Assembly: GCF_900580865.1 (NCBI RefSeq)
Contig: NZ_UTBZ01000099.1
Span: 197,302 to 261,301, forward strand
Length of the DNA stretch: 64,000 nucleotides
Direction of reading: 5' to 3'
Origin: Pseudomonas viridiflava
Lineage (GTDB): Bacteria; Pseudomonadota; Gammaproteobacteria; Pseudomonadales; Pseudomonadaceae
Translations under genes and position numbers: made by a program
Part shown: piece after piece, positions 47,172 through 56,142 of the stretch
Layout: each line of letters opens with the position of its first letter
Numbering within the stretch: position 1 is the stretch's first letter
Notes under the pieces: generated by a model
Told to the model about the DNA's origin: nothing
Databases searched by the model: none
Seen by the model: only the letters and a program-made list of their open reading frames with translations

Positions 47172-47801
47172 ATGCCCGATGACATCCACTTCTACGAACC
47201 CGCCAACGGCCACGGTCTGCCCCACGATCCGTTCAACGCCATCGTCGGCCCACGCCCGATCGGCTGGATTTCTTCACAGGATGCCAACGGCCAGTTGAAC
47301 CTGGCGCCGTACAGTTTTTTCAACGCCTTCAACTACATTCCACCGATCATTGGTTTTTCCAGCGTCGGGCGCAAAGACAGCCTGAACAACATCGAGCAGA
47401 CCGGCGAATTCGTCTGGAACCTCGCCACCCGCCCGTTGGCCGAGCAGATGAATCAGAGCTGCGCGATGGTCGCGCCTGAGGTCAATGAATTCGAATTGGC
47501 GGGATTGACGACGGTGGCGTCAAAAGTGATTTCGGTGCCGCGCGTGGCCGAAAGCCCGGTGTCCTTCGAGTGCAAGGTCACGCAGATCATTCAATTGCAG
47601 CGCGCCGATGGCGAGACGGTGCCGAGCTGGCTGATCCTCGGCGAAGTGGTCGCCGTGCACATCGCCAAGTGGCTGTTGAAGGACGGCATCTACGACACCG
47701 CCGCGGCAGAACCGATTCTGCGCGGCGGCGGGCCGGCGGATTACTTCCAGCTGGGGCCTGAGGCCCTGTTCAAGATGTGGCGTCCGGGTGCCAGCAAGTA
47801 A
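47172..47801 (+). CDS. Flavin reductase-like domain protein
   Basis: 209 residues from the ATG at 47172. The flavin reductase-like (split-barrel FMN-binding) domain is recognisable in FNAIVGPRPIGWISSQDANG, NLAPYSFFNAFNYIPPIIGF and GEFVWNLATRPLAEQMN, characteristic of the DIM6/NTAB group. These proteins bind FMN and reduce flavin with NAD(P)H or act with a partner oxygenase; the substrate is unknown. The longer frame from 47094 would start inside the inverted repeat region and lacks a ribosome site. Confidence 0.9.
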   Translation: MPDDIHFYEPANGHGLPHDPFNAIVGPRPIGWISSQDANGQLNLAPYSFFNAFNYIPPIIGFSSVGRKDSLNNIEQTGEFVWNLATRPLAEQMNQSCAMVAPEVNEFELAGLTTVASKVISVPRVAESPVSFECKVTQIIQLQRADGETVPSWLILGEVVAVHIAKWLLKDGIYDTAAAEPILRGGGPADYFQLGPEALFKMWRPGASK

Positions 47802-47805
47802 CGCG

Positions 47806-48048
47806 TTACCAGATCAACTCGGCGTCTTCAGTGACGCCCTTGAGGTTATCCAGCTCATTGATGGCCGCTTCATCGGCGGCGATGGCGCCGGGGAAGACTT
47901 GATCATTCAGCAGTTTGTGAAAGCGTGGTGCACCGCCATCGACCAAGGCCTTGACCGCGATTGCCGCGTGATAGCCCTTGTTGCCGCCCAACTCGACGGG
48001 GACGACTGCGGAAACTGCTTCGAAGTGTTCGAACTCTTTACGTGCCAT
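47806..48048 (-). CDS. Hypothetical protein, 80 residues
   Basis: 80 residues, acidic and soluble, with no signal peptide or membrane segment (MARKEFEHFEAVSAVVPVEL; ends NLKGVTEDAELIW). I do not recognise a family. It ends 4 bp from the convergent flavin reductase gene and starts 43 bp after the monooxygenase stop on the same strand, so the two may form an operon. Codon use looks like that of its neighbours. Confidence 0.65.
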   Translation of the reverse strand: MARKEFEHFEAVSAVVPVELGGNKGYHAAIAVKALVDGGAPRFHKLLNDQVFPGAIAADEAAINELDNLKGVTEDAELIW

Positions 48049-48091
48049 GTCACATATCCCGGCTCAGACAAACAAGCCGGACATTAAACCC

Positions 48092-48445
48092 TCAACCGAC
48101 GAGTTTGTGTACCGGTGCCGGGCATTGGCCGAGGGCTTGCGCCGCCGACACGTCCTTGAAGGTGTGGAAGTCGAGGCTGTTGACCACCAGTTCCTGCACC
48201 AGCTCGGCGAAGATTTCCATCGACGGGCTGTTGAAATAGCTGGTCATCATTTGCTGGCTGCTCCAGAACCCGCAGACCAGCCACAACTCGGGATCACATT
48301 GCGAATGCTGCAAGGCAAAGCTCAGGCAACCGGGGGCGGCGCGGGACGGATCGATCAACGCACTGAGGCGTACACCGAGTTCCGCCGAACGCCCGGCGCG
48401 CGCTCGAACGAAGGCCATATGACTGACGGGAATCTGCTTGGACAT
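48092..48445 (-). CDS. Antibiotic biosynthesis monooxygenase (ABM) domain protein
   Basis: 117 residues from the ATG at 48445, preceded by GGGAGGG. The dimeric alpha-beta barrel of the ABM family is suggested by VSHMAFVRARAGRSAELGVR, then PGCLSFALQHSQCDPELWLV and FWSSQQMMTSYFNSPSMEIF. Members include quinol monooxygenases and heme-degrading enzymes; a specific activity cannot be assigned. An upstream in-frame start at 48502 has no ribosome site. Confidence 0.85.
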   Translation of the reverse strand: MSKQIPVSHMAFVRARAGRSAELGVRLSALIDPSRAAPGCLSFALQHSQCDPELWLVCGFWSSQQMMTSYFNSPSMEIFAELVQELVVNSLDFHTFKDVSAAQALGQCPAPVHKLVG

Positions 48446-48842
48446 GTTCAACCCTCCCAGGGAGTCGCGTGGCAGCCGGGGGACGGGCTGCGACAGGATC
48501 AAAGGTTAAGGGCCACGCGCCGGCCGCCGTTAGTCGATTCCTGCCGCCGCGTTGCACAATCCTGCGAGACTGCACACGGAAGCTGTAACAACCTGTAAAA
48601 CGGCGTCACACGTCTGTCATGCGCGTTTTGTGTAGGAGCTGCCGAAGGCTGCGATCTTTTGATTTTGCCTTGAAGATCAACAGATCGCAGCCTTCGGCAG
48701 CTCCTACAGGGTTGGATCGCGACAGGCGCGGAAACACCCCGGGGCAGAATCAGGCAAGCATTTCGCAGGATGTGTCTACCGCTGGCGCTTGCACAAACAT
48801 ATGCTCTGCTCCATTCCACCTCCCCTGCCGAGGATGCCGTGC
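48446..48842. other. Divergent gap between ABM and AraC genes
   Basis: This 397-bp gap separates divergent genes and must contain both promoters. It holds the REP-family-2 inverted repeat at 48630-48708. I see no convincing operator or hairpin outside that element. Confidence 0.5.
48630..48708. repeat. Inverted repeat (REP family 2)
   Basis: TGTAGGAGCTGCCGAAGGCT continuing into GCGATCTTTTGAT, then a spacer, then GATCGCAGCCTTCGGCAGCT and CCTACA. The arms match those at 47001-47087 but the central part differs. Confidence 0.9.
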
Positions 48843-49772
48843 ATGACGTCATTCGATCGTTTTCAAGCCGAACCCAGCGCTGACATGGAAAAACAGCGCG
48901 CGGAACTGGCGGCGATCATCCGCCGCAACACCACCGACGATGGCAGCTACGAGACCGCTATCGGCTCGCTGTTCATGTCGCGCCACACCCAGTCCCACGA
49001 CTTCGCCCCGGTGCTTGCGCAACCGGCGCTGTGCATCATGGCGCAGGGACGCAAAGAGGTGCGTCTGGCCGACGAGTACTTCAATTACGACCCGCTGAAT
49101 TATCTGGTGGTGTCGGTTTCGATGCCGCTGAGCGGGCGCGTGGTCAATGTCTCGCCGGAAGAACCTATCCTCGCCGTGCGCCTGGACATCGATCCGACCG
49201 AAATCACCGCGCTGATCGCCGACGCAGGCCCCATGGGCGTGCCGACCCGGCCGACCGGGCGCGGTTTGTATGTCGAGAAGATCGACAGTTCGATGCTTGA
49301 TGCCGTGCTGCGTCTGGCGCGTTTGCTTGATGCGCCGAAAGACATCGCCATGCTTGCGCCGCTGATTCGCCGGGAGATTCTTTATCGCCTGCTGCGCAGT
49401 CCGCAGGGTCATCGCTTGTATGAGATCGCGATTGCCAACAGCCAGAGCCATCGCATCAGTCAGGCAATCAAATGGCTTAACGGCAACTTTGAACAGCCAT
49501 TGCGCATTGATGATCTGGCCAAGGAAGTGAACCTTAGCGTTTCGACCTTGCATCATCGTTTCAAGGCGATGACGGCGATGAGTCCGTTGCAGTATCAGAA
49601 GCAGCTGCGTTTGCAGGAGGCGCGGCGGTTGATGCTGGCCGAAGGGCTGGAAGCATCGGCGGCGGGGTATCGCGTGGGGTATGAAAGTCCGTCGCAATTC
49701 AGCCGTGAGTACAGCCGCTTGTTTGGTGCGCCGCCGTTAAGGGATTTGGCGCGATTGAGACTTTCGGTGTGA
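48843..49772 (+). CDS. AraC family transcriptional regulator
   Basis: 309 residues from the ATG at 48843 (an ATG at 48834 is a close alternative). The N-terminal AraC_N-type domain covers about residues 20-180 (PVLAQPALCIMAQGRKEVRL, PEEPILAVRLDID). The C-terminal double helix-turn-helix region contains DDLAKEVNLSVSTLHHRFKA and AAGYRVGYESPSQFSREYSR. It is divergent from the ABM gene, which is a natural candidate target. The effector is unknown. Confidence 0.9.
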   Translation: MTSFDRFQAEPSADMEKQRAELAAIIRRNTTDDGSYETAIGSLFMSRHTQSHDFAPVLAQPALCIMAQGRKEVRLADEYFNYDPLNYLVVSVSMPLSGRVVNVSPEEPILAVRLDIDPTEITALIADAGPMGVPTRPTGRGLYVEKIDSSMLDAVLRLARLLDAPKDIAMLAPLIRREILYRLLRSPQGHRLYEIAIANSQSHRISQAIKWLNGNFEQPLRIDDLAKEVNLSVSTLHHRFKAMTAMSPLQYQKQLRLQEARRLMLAEGLEASAAGYRVGYESPSQFSREYSRLFGAPPLRDLARLRLSV

Positions 49773-49780
49773 ACTTCAAG

Positions 49781-50085
49781 AGCCCCTCACCCTAACCCTC
49801 TCCCATAGGGAGAGGGGACTGAATGGGGAATATTGGAGAGGTTCACCGACCTGAACGATTCGCTTTGAATCCAAAATCGACCGGATTTTTCAGGTCGATG
49901 GATAACGCCAGACACCGCGGTCGTCCCCCTCTCCCTTCGGGAGAGGGCTGGGGTGAGGGTCGGCTTTCCAAGTGCTTTGACCAATCCATAATCGACTGGA
50001 TTTTTCAGGTCGATGGATAGCGCCAGACACCTCGGTCGGCTCCCTCTCCCTCGGGGAGAGGGCTGGGGTGAGGGTCGGCTTTTAC
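49781..50085. repeat. Composite palindromic block with 115-bp direct repeat
   Basis: GC-rich ends of the CCCCTCACCCTAACCCTCTC type, in inverse orientation at the two sides, enclose two direct repeats starting at about 49867 and 49982 (AATCCAAAATCGACCGGATT and AATCCATAATCGACTGGATT). Each is followed by TTTCAGGTCGATGGATA and GCGCCAGACACCTCGGTCGG-like sequence. It fills the 309-bp gap between the AraC and ALDH genes; no other signal was seen there. Confidence 0.87.
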
Positions 50086-51533
50086 ACCGCCCGGATCACA
50101 TGCTTGATTTCCTGAAACGCGGCTAGGCCCCATGGCCCCAATTCGCGACCAATGCTGCTCTGCTTGTACCCGCCCCACGCCGCCTGCGGGAATATCACTT
50201 GCGGTGCATTGATCCACACCATCCCCGCCTGCAAGGCATTGGCCACGCGGTCCGCCGCAGCGGCATCGCTCGTAACCACACTCGCGACCAAGCCAAACGG
50301 CGTGTCATTGGCCAGCGCAATCGCCTCGGCTTCGCTACTGAAACTGCGCACACACAGCACCGGTCCGAAAATCTCTTCACACCACAGCGCACTGTCCAGC
50401 GGTACGTCGGTGAACACGGTCGGCTGCAAAAAATAGCCGCGCGGCAGATCCGCCGGACGATTGCCGCCGCAAAGCAAACGCGCACCCGCGCTCAGGCCAC
50501 GATCGATATGCCCAAGCACTCGCTGGTACTGCGCCTGATTGACCAGCGCACCCATTTCCACATCCGGGTCAAACGGATCGGCCACACGAATGGCCTGCGC
50601 ACGTTTCTGCAAGCGACGGAGGAATTCCTCTTCCAGCTCATCCGCAACCAGCACACGACTGGTCGCCGAACACATCTGCCCGGCATTGAAAAACGCACCG
50701 CCGCAGGCCAGCTCAACCGCCAGATCAATGTCGGCATCCGCCAACACCAGCAGCGAAGATTTGCCGCCCAATTCCAGGCTGACACCCTTCACCGTTTCCG
50801 CCGCACGTTGCATAACCTGCACACCGACCGCATTGCTGCCGGTAAAGGAGATTTTGGCGATACGCGGATCCGCCGACAATGGCGCACCGACCGCCAGCCC
50901 TGTGCCGCAGACGAGGTTGAACACGCCATTCGGCAGCCCAGATTCGGCAATGATCGCCGCCAGTTCCAGCTCCGGCAGCGGTGTCACTTCCGAAGGTTTG
51001 AGCACCACGCAGCAACCCGCCGCCAACGCTGGCGCGAGTTTCCACGCAGTGGTGACCATGGGGAAATTCCACGGCACGATCAGCCCGACCACACCGCACG
51101 GTTCGCGGCGCAGGCGTGCACTGAAATCATCGCTGGGCAGCGGCACGTTGCTGTCCTGTTTCGCGTCGAGGCCCTCGGCGAGTTCGGCGTAATACTCGAA
51201 CGTGGCGATCACGTCGTCGACGTCGATGGCGGCTTCGAATTGCGGTTTGCCGTTGTTGCTCGATTGCAGTTTCATCAAGTGCTCGCGACCGTTGCACACA
51301 CCGTTGGCGATGTTGCGCAGAATCGCGCCGCGCTCGGCGCCGCTGGTTTGCGACCAGCTCTTGAATGCTTCGCTGGCGGCCGCAACGGCTTGGTCGACGG
51401 CGTGCTCGTCACCGCCATTGACCGTGGTCAGCAACGCTTCGGTGGCCGGGTTGATCACCCGCAGATGTTCGCGCCCCGCCGACCATTGGCCGTTGATGTA
51501 GAGGCCATCGAGTGTGGTTGGGAAACTGATCAT
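50082..51533 (-). CDS. Aldehyde dehydrogenase, NAD(P)-dependent
   Basis: 483 residues from the ATG at 51533, which overlaps the stop of the decarboxylase gene by 4 bp. The family core is complete: PWNFPMVTTAWKLAPALAAG, cofactor loop FTGSNAVG, catalytic Glu in LELGGKSS, catalytic Cys in FFNAGQMCSATS and EEIFGPVL. It resembles betaine/aminobutyraldehyde-type enzymes. Being coupled to a 5-guanidino-2-oxopentanoate decarboxylase-like gene suggests it oxidises 4-guanidinobutanal to 4-guanidinobutanoate; this substrate is inferred from context only. Confidence 0.92.
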   Translation of the reverse strand: MISFPTTLDGLYINGQWSAGREHLRVINPATEALLTTVNGGDEHAVDQAVAAASEAFKSWSQTSGAERGAILRNIANGVCNGREHLMKLQSSNNGKPQFEAAIDVDDVIATFEYYAELAEGLDAKQDSNVPLPSDDFSARLRREPCGVVGLIVPWNFPMVTTAWKLAPALAAGCCVVLKPSEVTPLPELELAAIIAESGLPNGVFNLVCGTGLAVGAPLSADPRIAKISFTGSNAVGVQVMQRAAETVKGVSLELGGKSSLLVLADADIDLAVELACGGAFFNAGQMCSATSRVLVADELEEEFLRRLQKRAQAIRVADPFDPDVEMGALVNQAQYQRVLGHIDRGLSAGARLLCGGNRPADLPRGYFLQPTVFTDVPLDSALWCEEIFGPVLCVRSFSSEAEAIALANDTPFGLVASVVTSDAAAADRVANALQAGMVWINAPQVIFPQAAWGGYKQSSIGRELGPWGLAAFQEIKHVIRAV

Positions 51534-53167
51534 TGCGCCACCGCCTTCATCCATTGGGTCTGGTCGATTTCAATCAGGGTCGGGCCCTGACGATCGCTTG
51601 CACTACGCAACGCGGTGCGCAGTTGCTCAATGCTGCTGATCGCTTCGGCCGCGCAACCGAGACCCTTGGCCACCGCAACAAAATCCGGGGTGTAGATGTC
51701 CACGCCGACCGGCTCGATAGCGCGGTTGACCATGTATTTCTTGATCTCTTCGTAACCCTGGTTATTCCACAGCAAGACGATCACCGGCACCCGCGCTTCG
51801 ACCGCGCTGGCCAGTTCCGGCAAGGTGAATTGCAGGCCGCCATCGCCGATCAGGCACACTACCGCAGGGCGCGCGCCTTGCTCGAGTTGACCACCGAGCC
51901 ACGCACCAATCGCTGCCGGCAAGGCGTAGCCGAGCGTGCCGTAACCGGTCGAGGCATTGAACCAGCGACGCGGGTGATCCGGGTTGAACGTCAGGTTGCC
52001 GGTGTACACCGGTTGCGTGGAGTCGCCGACGAATACGGCGCTCGGCAATTCATCGAGCACGGTGTCGAGGAAACGGGTTTGCGCGAGGGTCGGTGCATCC
52101 CAGCTCGCGGCCAGTTCAGCGCGCAGTTTGCCGGCGCGGGCCTGACCCCAATCGCTGCTGCGCTCGGCGAGTTTTTCCTGCGAGAGCATGTTCAACAAAG
52201 CTTGCGCGGCGTTGCGCGCATCGGCCACCAGCGCCAGGTGCGGCGGGTAGTTGCGTACGGTCTGATCGGCGTCGATATCGATGCGCAGCAGTTTGCCGGG
52301 AATCTCGAAACCGCCAGCGAACGTGACGTCGTAATCGGTCTCGGCCAGCTCGGTGCCGATGGCCAGAACCACATCGGCATCGGCGACCAGCGCGCGGGTG
52401 GCAACCAGCGTCTGGGTCGAGCCGATCAACAACGGATGGTTGCCCGACAGCATGCCTTTGGCATTGATGGTCAGCGCCACTGGAGCGTCGAGTAACTCGG
52501 CGAGCTTGGTCAGCTCCGGTGCTGAGTCGATGGCACCGCCACCAGCAAGAATCAACGGACGTCTGGCTTCAGCCAGCAGCTCGCTCATGCGTTTGACGGC
52601 AGCTGGCGCAGCGCCGGCGCGGTCAATATTGACCGGTACGCTGGCGAGCAACTCATCGGCGTTTTCGACCAGCACGTCCAACGGAATTTCGATATGTACC
52701 GGACGTGGGCGACCGGCCTGAAATAACGCAAAAGCACGCGCCAGCACCACCGGCAATTCGGCGGCGGACATCAAGGTATGCGAGAACGCCGCAACACCTG
52801 CGACCAGTGCGCTCTGATTCGCCAACTCATGCAGCTTGCCGCGCCCGCCGCCCAATTGGCTGCGCGATTGCACGCTGGAGATCACCAGCATCGGGATCGA
52901 ATCGGCATAGGCCTGGCCCATGGCGGTGGTGATGTTGGTCATGCCCGGCCCGGTGATGATGAAGCACACGCCCGGTTTGCCACTAGTGCGCGCATAACCA
53001 TCGGCCATGAATCCGGCACCCTGCTCATGCCGAGGGGTGACGTGGCGAATGCTCGAACGCGCCAGCCCGCGATACAGCTCCACGGTGTGCACACCGGGAA
53101 TGCCGAACACCTGCTCGACCCCATAACCTTCGAGTAACTTGACCAGTACTTCGCCACACGTCGCCAT
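51530..53167 (-). CDS. aruI: ThDP-dependent decarboxylase, AruI-like
   Basis: 545 residues from the ATG at 53167. The three ThDP domains are present. The N-terminal catalytic Glu lies in TPRHEQGAGFMADGYAR. The central domain includes LAGGGAIDSAPELTKLAELL. The C-terminal cofactor motif GDGGLQFTLPEL runs to NNQGY. It resembles the acetolactate-synthase-like enzymes annotated as 5-guanidino-2-oxopentanoate decarboxylase (arginine transaminase pathway). It is coupled to an aldehyde dehydrogenase that could take the product. The matching aminotransferase is not in the window. A generic 2-oxoacid decarboxylase is the alternative. Confidence 0.8.
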   Translation of the reverse strand: MATCGEVLVKLLEGYGVEQVFGIPGVHTVELYRGLARSSIRHVTPRHEQGAGFMADGYARTSGKPGVCFIITGPGMTNITTAMGQAYADSIPMLVISSVQSRSQLGGGRGKLHELANQSALVAGVAAFSHTLMSAAELPVVLARAFALFQAGRPRPVHIEIPLDVLVENADELLASVPVNIDRAGAAPAAVKRMSELLAEARRPLILAGGGAIDSAPELTKLAELLDAPVALTINAKGMLSGNHPLLIGSTQTLVATRALVADADVVLAIGTELAETDYDVTFAGGFEIPGKLLRIDIDADQTVRNYPPHLALVADARNAAQALLNMLSQEKLAERSSDWGQARAGKLRAELAASWDAPTLAQTRFLDTVLDELPSAVFVGDSTQPVYTGNLTFNPDHPRRWFNASTGYGTLGYALPAAIGAWLGGQLEQGARPAVVCLIGDGGLQFTLPELASAVEARVPVIVLLWNNQGYEEIKKYMVNRAIEPVGVDIYTPDFVAVAKGLGCAAEAISSIEQLRTALRSASDRQGPTLIEIDQTQWMKAVAQ

Positions 53168-53206
53168 GTCGATTGCCCTTCTTGTTCGCTGAAGACACAG
53201 AACCAA

Positions 53207-53298
53207 TGTGGGAGCGAGCCTGCTCGCGAAAGCGCTGTGTCAGGCAACGGAGATGTTGAATGTCAGACCGCATTCGCGAGCAGGCTCGCTCCCACAGG
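53207..53298. repeat. REP pair
   Basis: Facing copies of GTGGGAGCGAGCCTGCTCGC and GCGAGCAGGCTCGCTCCCAC lie in the divergent gap between aruI-like and LysR genes, about 50 bp apart. Confidence 0.9.
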
Positions 53299-53395
53299 GT
53301 CCGTGGAATGGCTTCATTGGAACGGTCGGCAGGTAGCGGCAACAATCGATTAAAAGTCATACTAGCCATGTCCTCACGTCATACCTTGGATCCCC

Positions 53396-54277
53396 ATGAA
53401 ACGCCTGCCTCCCCTCCCCGCTCTGCACACGTTTCTGATCACCGCGCAGTGTTGCAACTTCACTCGCGCCGCCGAGCAGTTGCACATCACTCAGGGCGCA
53501 GTGAGTCGGCAGATCGCCGGGCTGGAAGCGCATCTCGGTTACCCGCTGTTCATCCGCCTGGCCCGTGGCCTGGCGCTGACCGCCGAAGGACGTGAATGGC
53601 TGCCGCGTGTGGAAAAAGTCTTCGGCCTGATCAGCGAAGCGACCGAGCAAATCGGCCTGCAACACGAAACCCTGCAACTCAAAGCGCCGAGCTGCGTGAT
53701 GCGCTGGCTGCTGCCGCGCTTGCTGCAATGGCAAAAAGAACGTCCGGACGTGCCGGTAAAACTCACCGCCTCGCTGCAACACGGCGTGGACTTTCAGCGT
53801 GAGCAATTCGATGCCGCGGTGATCTACGGCCCGCCTCCGGACAACTCGCCGGGCGCGCTGCACCTGTTCGACGAGCAGCTGACACCGGTCTGTTCACCAG
53901 TTTTGCTCAAAGGTTCGCCAGCGCTGAATTCCCCGGCGGATCTGCAACAGCATCTGCTGCTGCACCCCACTCACGATATTCAGGATTGGTCGATGTGGCT
54001 CAACGCGGCCGAGCTGCGGCTGAACAACATCAGCAGCGGCCAGCATTTCGAAACGCTGGATCAGGCCATGTCGATGGCATCCCACGGGACGGGAGTGGCG
54101 ATCGGGGATTGGTCGTTGATTGGTGATGACTTGCGCGCGGGGCGGCTGGTGATGCCGTTTGAGTTGAAGGTGAAGACGGGTCTGGCGTATTACGTGGTGG
54201 TGCCTGCGGTAACCGAGCCTTCGCCGCAGCTGGAAGAACTGATGATCTGGCTGGTGGAGCAGGCGCATTTGCGGTGA
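53396..54277 (+). CDS. LysR family transcriptional regulator
   Basis: 293 residues. The N-terminal winged helix is evident (LPALHTFLITAQCCNFTRAA, HITQGAVSRQIAGLEAHLGY), followed by a GcvA-like effector domain beginning about residue 95. It is divergent from the AruI-like/ALDH pair and is the natural candidate regulator of those genes. The effector is unknown. Confidence 0.92.
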   Translation: MKRLPPLPALHTFLITAQCCNFTRAAEQLHITQGAVSRQIAGLEAHLGYPLFIRLARGLALTAEGREWLPRVEKVFGLISEATEQIGLQHETLQLKAPSCVMRWLLPRLLQWQKERPDVPVKLTASLQHGVDFQREQFDAAVIYGPPPDNSPGALHLFDEQLTPVCSPVLLKGSPALNSPADLQQHLLLHPTHDIQDWSMWLNAAELRLNNISSGQHFETLDQAMSMASHGTGVAIGDWSLIGDDLRAGRLVMPFELKVKTGLAYYVVVPAVTEPSPQLEELMIWLVEQAHLR

Positions 54278-54286
54278 GGCTGTTTC

Positions 54287-54482
54287 CCTCACCCTAACCC
54301 TCTCCCAGAGGGAGAGGGGACTGATTGGGGGATGCTCTAGAAATACGCCGACGTGAAATTACTGTGTTGAATCCATAATCGACTGGATTTTTCAGGTCGA
54401 TGTACAGCGCCAGACACCTCGGTCGGCTCCCTCTCCCTCCGGGCGGTCCGACGTTTCGGGAGGGCTGGGGTGAGGGGCGAGG
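54287..54482. repeat. Composite palindromic block (single unit)
   Basis: Same ends as the blocks at 28935, 44480 and 49781 (CCCTCACCCTAACCCTCTCC and GGGAGGGCTGGGGTGAGGGG) around one copy of the AATCCATAATCGACTGGATT unit. It has an 11-bp insertion-like stretch (GCGGTCCGACG) in the right arm. Confidence 0.83.
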
Positions 54483-54488
54483 ACTCAC

Positions 54489-55103
54489 TCAATACCCGAC
54501 AGTAAACCGCTGACGCGAATGCTTCGGCGTTTCCACTTCGTCGATCAACGCAATCGCATAATCAGCAAAAGTGATCCAGCTACGCCCTTCAGCGCTCACC
54601 AGCAAATGATCCTGGCCGGCTCGGTAACTTCCTGTGCGCTCCCCTTCGACAAACTCTGCCGACGGCGACAGGAAGGTCCAGTCCAGATCCTGCTCCTGAC
54701 GCAACGCCTCAAGAAACGCCGCACCGGCACTGGCTTCAGCTTTGTACTCTGCCGGGAAACCCGCGCTGTCGATCACTCGCGTATCGTCCGGCAGCAACAG
54801 CGAACCGGCACCGCCGACTACCAACAGACGCTTCACTCCCGCCTGCTTCACTGGCCCAACAATAGCGCTCGCAGGTACGGTGGCGAAATGCGCAGCGGTG
54901 ATCACCACATCATGACCGGCCACCGCGTCTTGCAGCGCTGCGGCATCCAGCACATCGACATTCTTGCTGACCACACCGGCACGCGCGCCGATCTTCGAAG
55001 TGTCGCGGGCGATAGCGGTCACGCTATGGCCACGACGCAGGGCTTCTTCCAGCAGTTGGCTACCGGCGCGGCCGGTGGCACCAATGATTGCGATCTTGCT
55101 CAT
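54489..55103 (-). CDS. NAD(P)-binding Rossmann protein (NmrA/SDR-like)
   Basis: 204 residues. The dinucleotide-binding glycine motif GATGRAG is at residues 8-14, followed by an atypical short-chain dehydrogenase fold (VVITAAHFATVP, RLLVVGGAGSLLL, LDWTFLSPSAEF). It lacks the classical YxxxK pair, as in NmrA-like and flavin-reductase-like members. It may be a redox sensor or a flavin or quinone reductase. It lies on the same strand as the MBL gene, 46 bp downstream. Confidence 0.88.
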   Translation of the reverse strand: MSKIAIIGATGRAGSQLLEEALRRGHSVTAIARDTSKIGARAGVVSKNVDVLDAAALQDAVAGHDVVITAAHFATVPASAIVGPVKQAGVKRLLVVGGAGSLLLPDDTRVIDSAGFPAEYKAEASAGAAFLEALRQEQDLDWTFLSPSAEFVEGERTGSYRAGQDHLLVSAEGRSWITFADYAIALIDEVETPKHSRQRFTVGY

Positions 55104-55149
55104 GACATTCTCCAGTTGGCTTGAGAGTGCTGCGTTTTTCAGAATCGGC

Positions 55150-56028
55150 TTACCACTGCATTTCGCCCTTGGCGACTTTCGCGCTCAGCTCCAGCGAGCT
55201 TTCTTCGCCCAGTTTCGGGTAGCGTTTTTTCATTGCGGCGATCAGTGCGGTGGCGTCTTTGGCCTTGGCGGTTTCAGCGTCGAAAGCCTTGATGTAGTCG
55301 GCGGTGAATTTCACGCTGGCCAGCGAACGGCTGCTGTTGCCGAGGTAATGACCCGGCACCACGGTGTTCGGCTTGAGGGTTTCGATCGAATGCAGGGTTT
55401 CCAGCCAGTCGGCGTGGGATTGCGCAGTCTGGGTGTCGGCCATCCACACATGGATGTTCTCAGCGACAACCACACCACCGACCACGGCTTTGAGCGACGG
55501 AATCCACACAAAACTGCGATCAGGTTGTTTGCCGTCGAGGCCGACCACCTGCAATTTCTGCCCTTCGAGCATCAGGCTGTCGCCCTTGAGCACGCCCGGC
55601 ACGATGGTTTTCGCTGGCACATCGGCGCCCATTTTCGGGCCCCAGAAAGCCAGTTTGCCGGCGACGGTTTTGTTGATGTGATCAACCGTCGGTTGTGAGG
55701 CAACTACCTTGGCCTCCGGGAATGCTTTAGTCAGGGTGTCGAGGCCGAAGTAGTAATCCGGGTCACCGTGGCTGATGTAGATGGTGGTCAGGTGCTTGCC
55801 GCTGGCGCGGATCTTTTCCACGACCTGTTCAGCCTGGGATTTGCCGAATTGCGCATCGACGAGGATCGCGTCTTTCTCACCGCTGACCAGCACCGAGGTC
55901 ACCGGGAAAATCGCGTTTGTACCGGGGTTGTAGACATCGAGGGTCAGATTGGCAGCCGCTGCATGCGCGGCGAAACCCAGGGAAGCGGTGGCGAGCAGAA
56001 CGCGTTTGAGTGTGGTGAAGCCGATCAT
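55150..56028 (-). CDS. Exported MBL-fold metallo-hydrolase
   Basis: 292 residues from the ATG at 56028, preceded by GGAGC. A signal peptide (MIGFTTLKRVLLATASLGFA, cut near AHAAAA) directs it to the periplasm. The fold is recognisable (NAIFPVTSVLVSGEKDAILV). However, the metal motif reads HGDPDYYFG where canonical members have HxHxDH, so the second and last His are replaced by Asp and Tyr. A later GHY is kept. The protein may bind one metal or use a different site. It is divergent from a LysR gene, its likely regulator. Confidence 0.85.
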   Translation of the reverse strand: MIGFTTLKRVLLATASLGFAAHAAAANLTLDVYNPGTNAIFPVTSVLVSGEKDAILVDAQFGKSQAEQVVEKIRASGKHLTTIYISHGDPDYYFGLDTLTKAFPEAKVVASQPTVDHINKTVAGKLAFWGPKMGADVPAKTIVPGVLKGDSLMLEGQKLQVVGLDGKQPDRSFVWIPSLKAVVGGVVVAENIHVWMADTQTAQSHADWLETLHSIETLKPNTVVPGHYLGNSSRSLASVKFTADYIKAFDAETAKAKDATALIAAMKKRYPKLGEESSLELSAKVAKGEMQW

Positions 56029-56142
56029 CTGTTGCTCCGGTGTCCGAATGCCGTGCTTGGCGATGGGACAGAGCTTAGTTGCCTGACTCAGTACAAAAAA
56101 TGCGATGCTTGAACATAGTTTGTTTCTGAAAGCGGGCAAATC

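Noticed and set aside
50199..51590. Long plus-strand frame opposite the aldehyde dehydrogenase
   Set aside because: Shadow of a high-GC gene; composition is Arg/His/Gln-rich with no family features, and the minus-strand frame has clear ALDH motifs.
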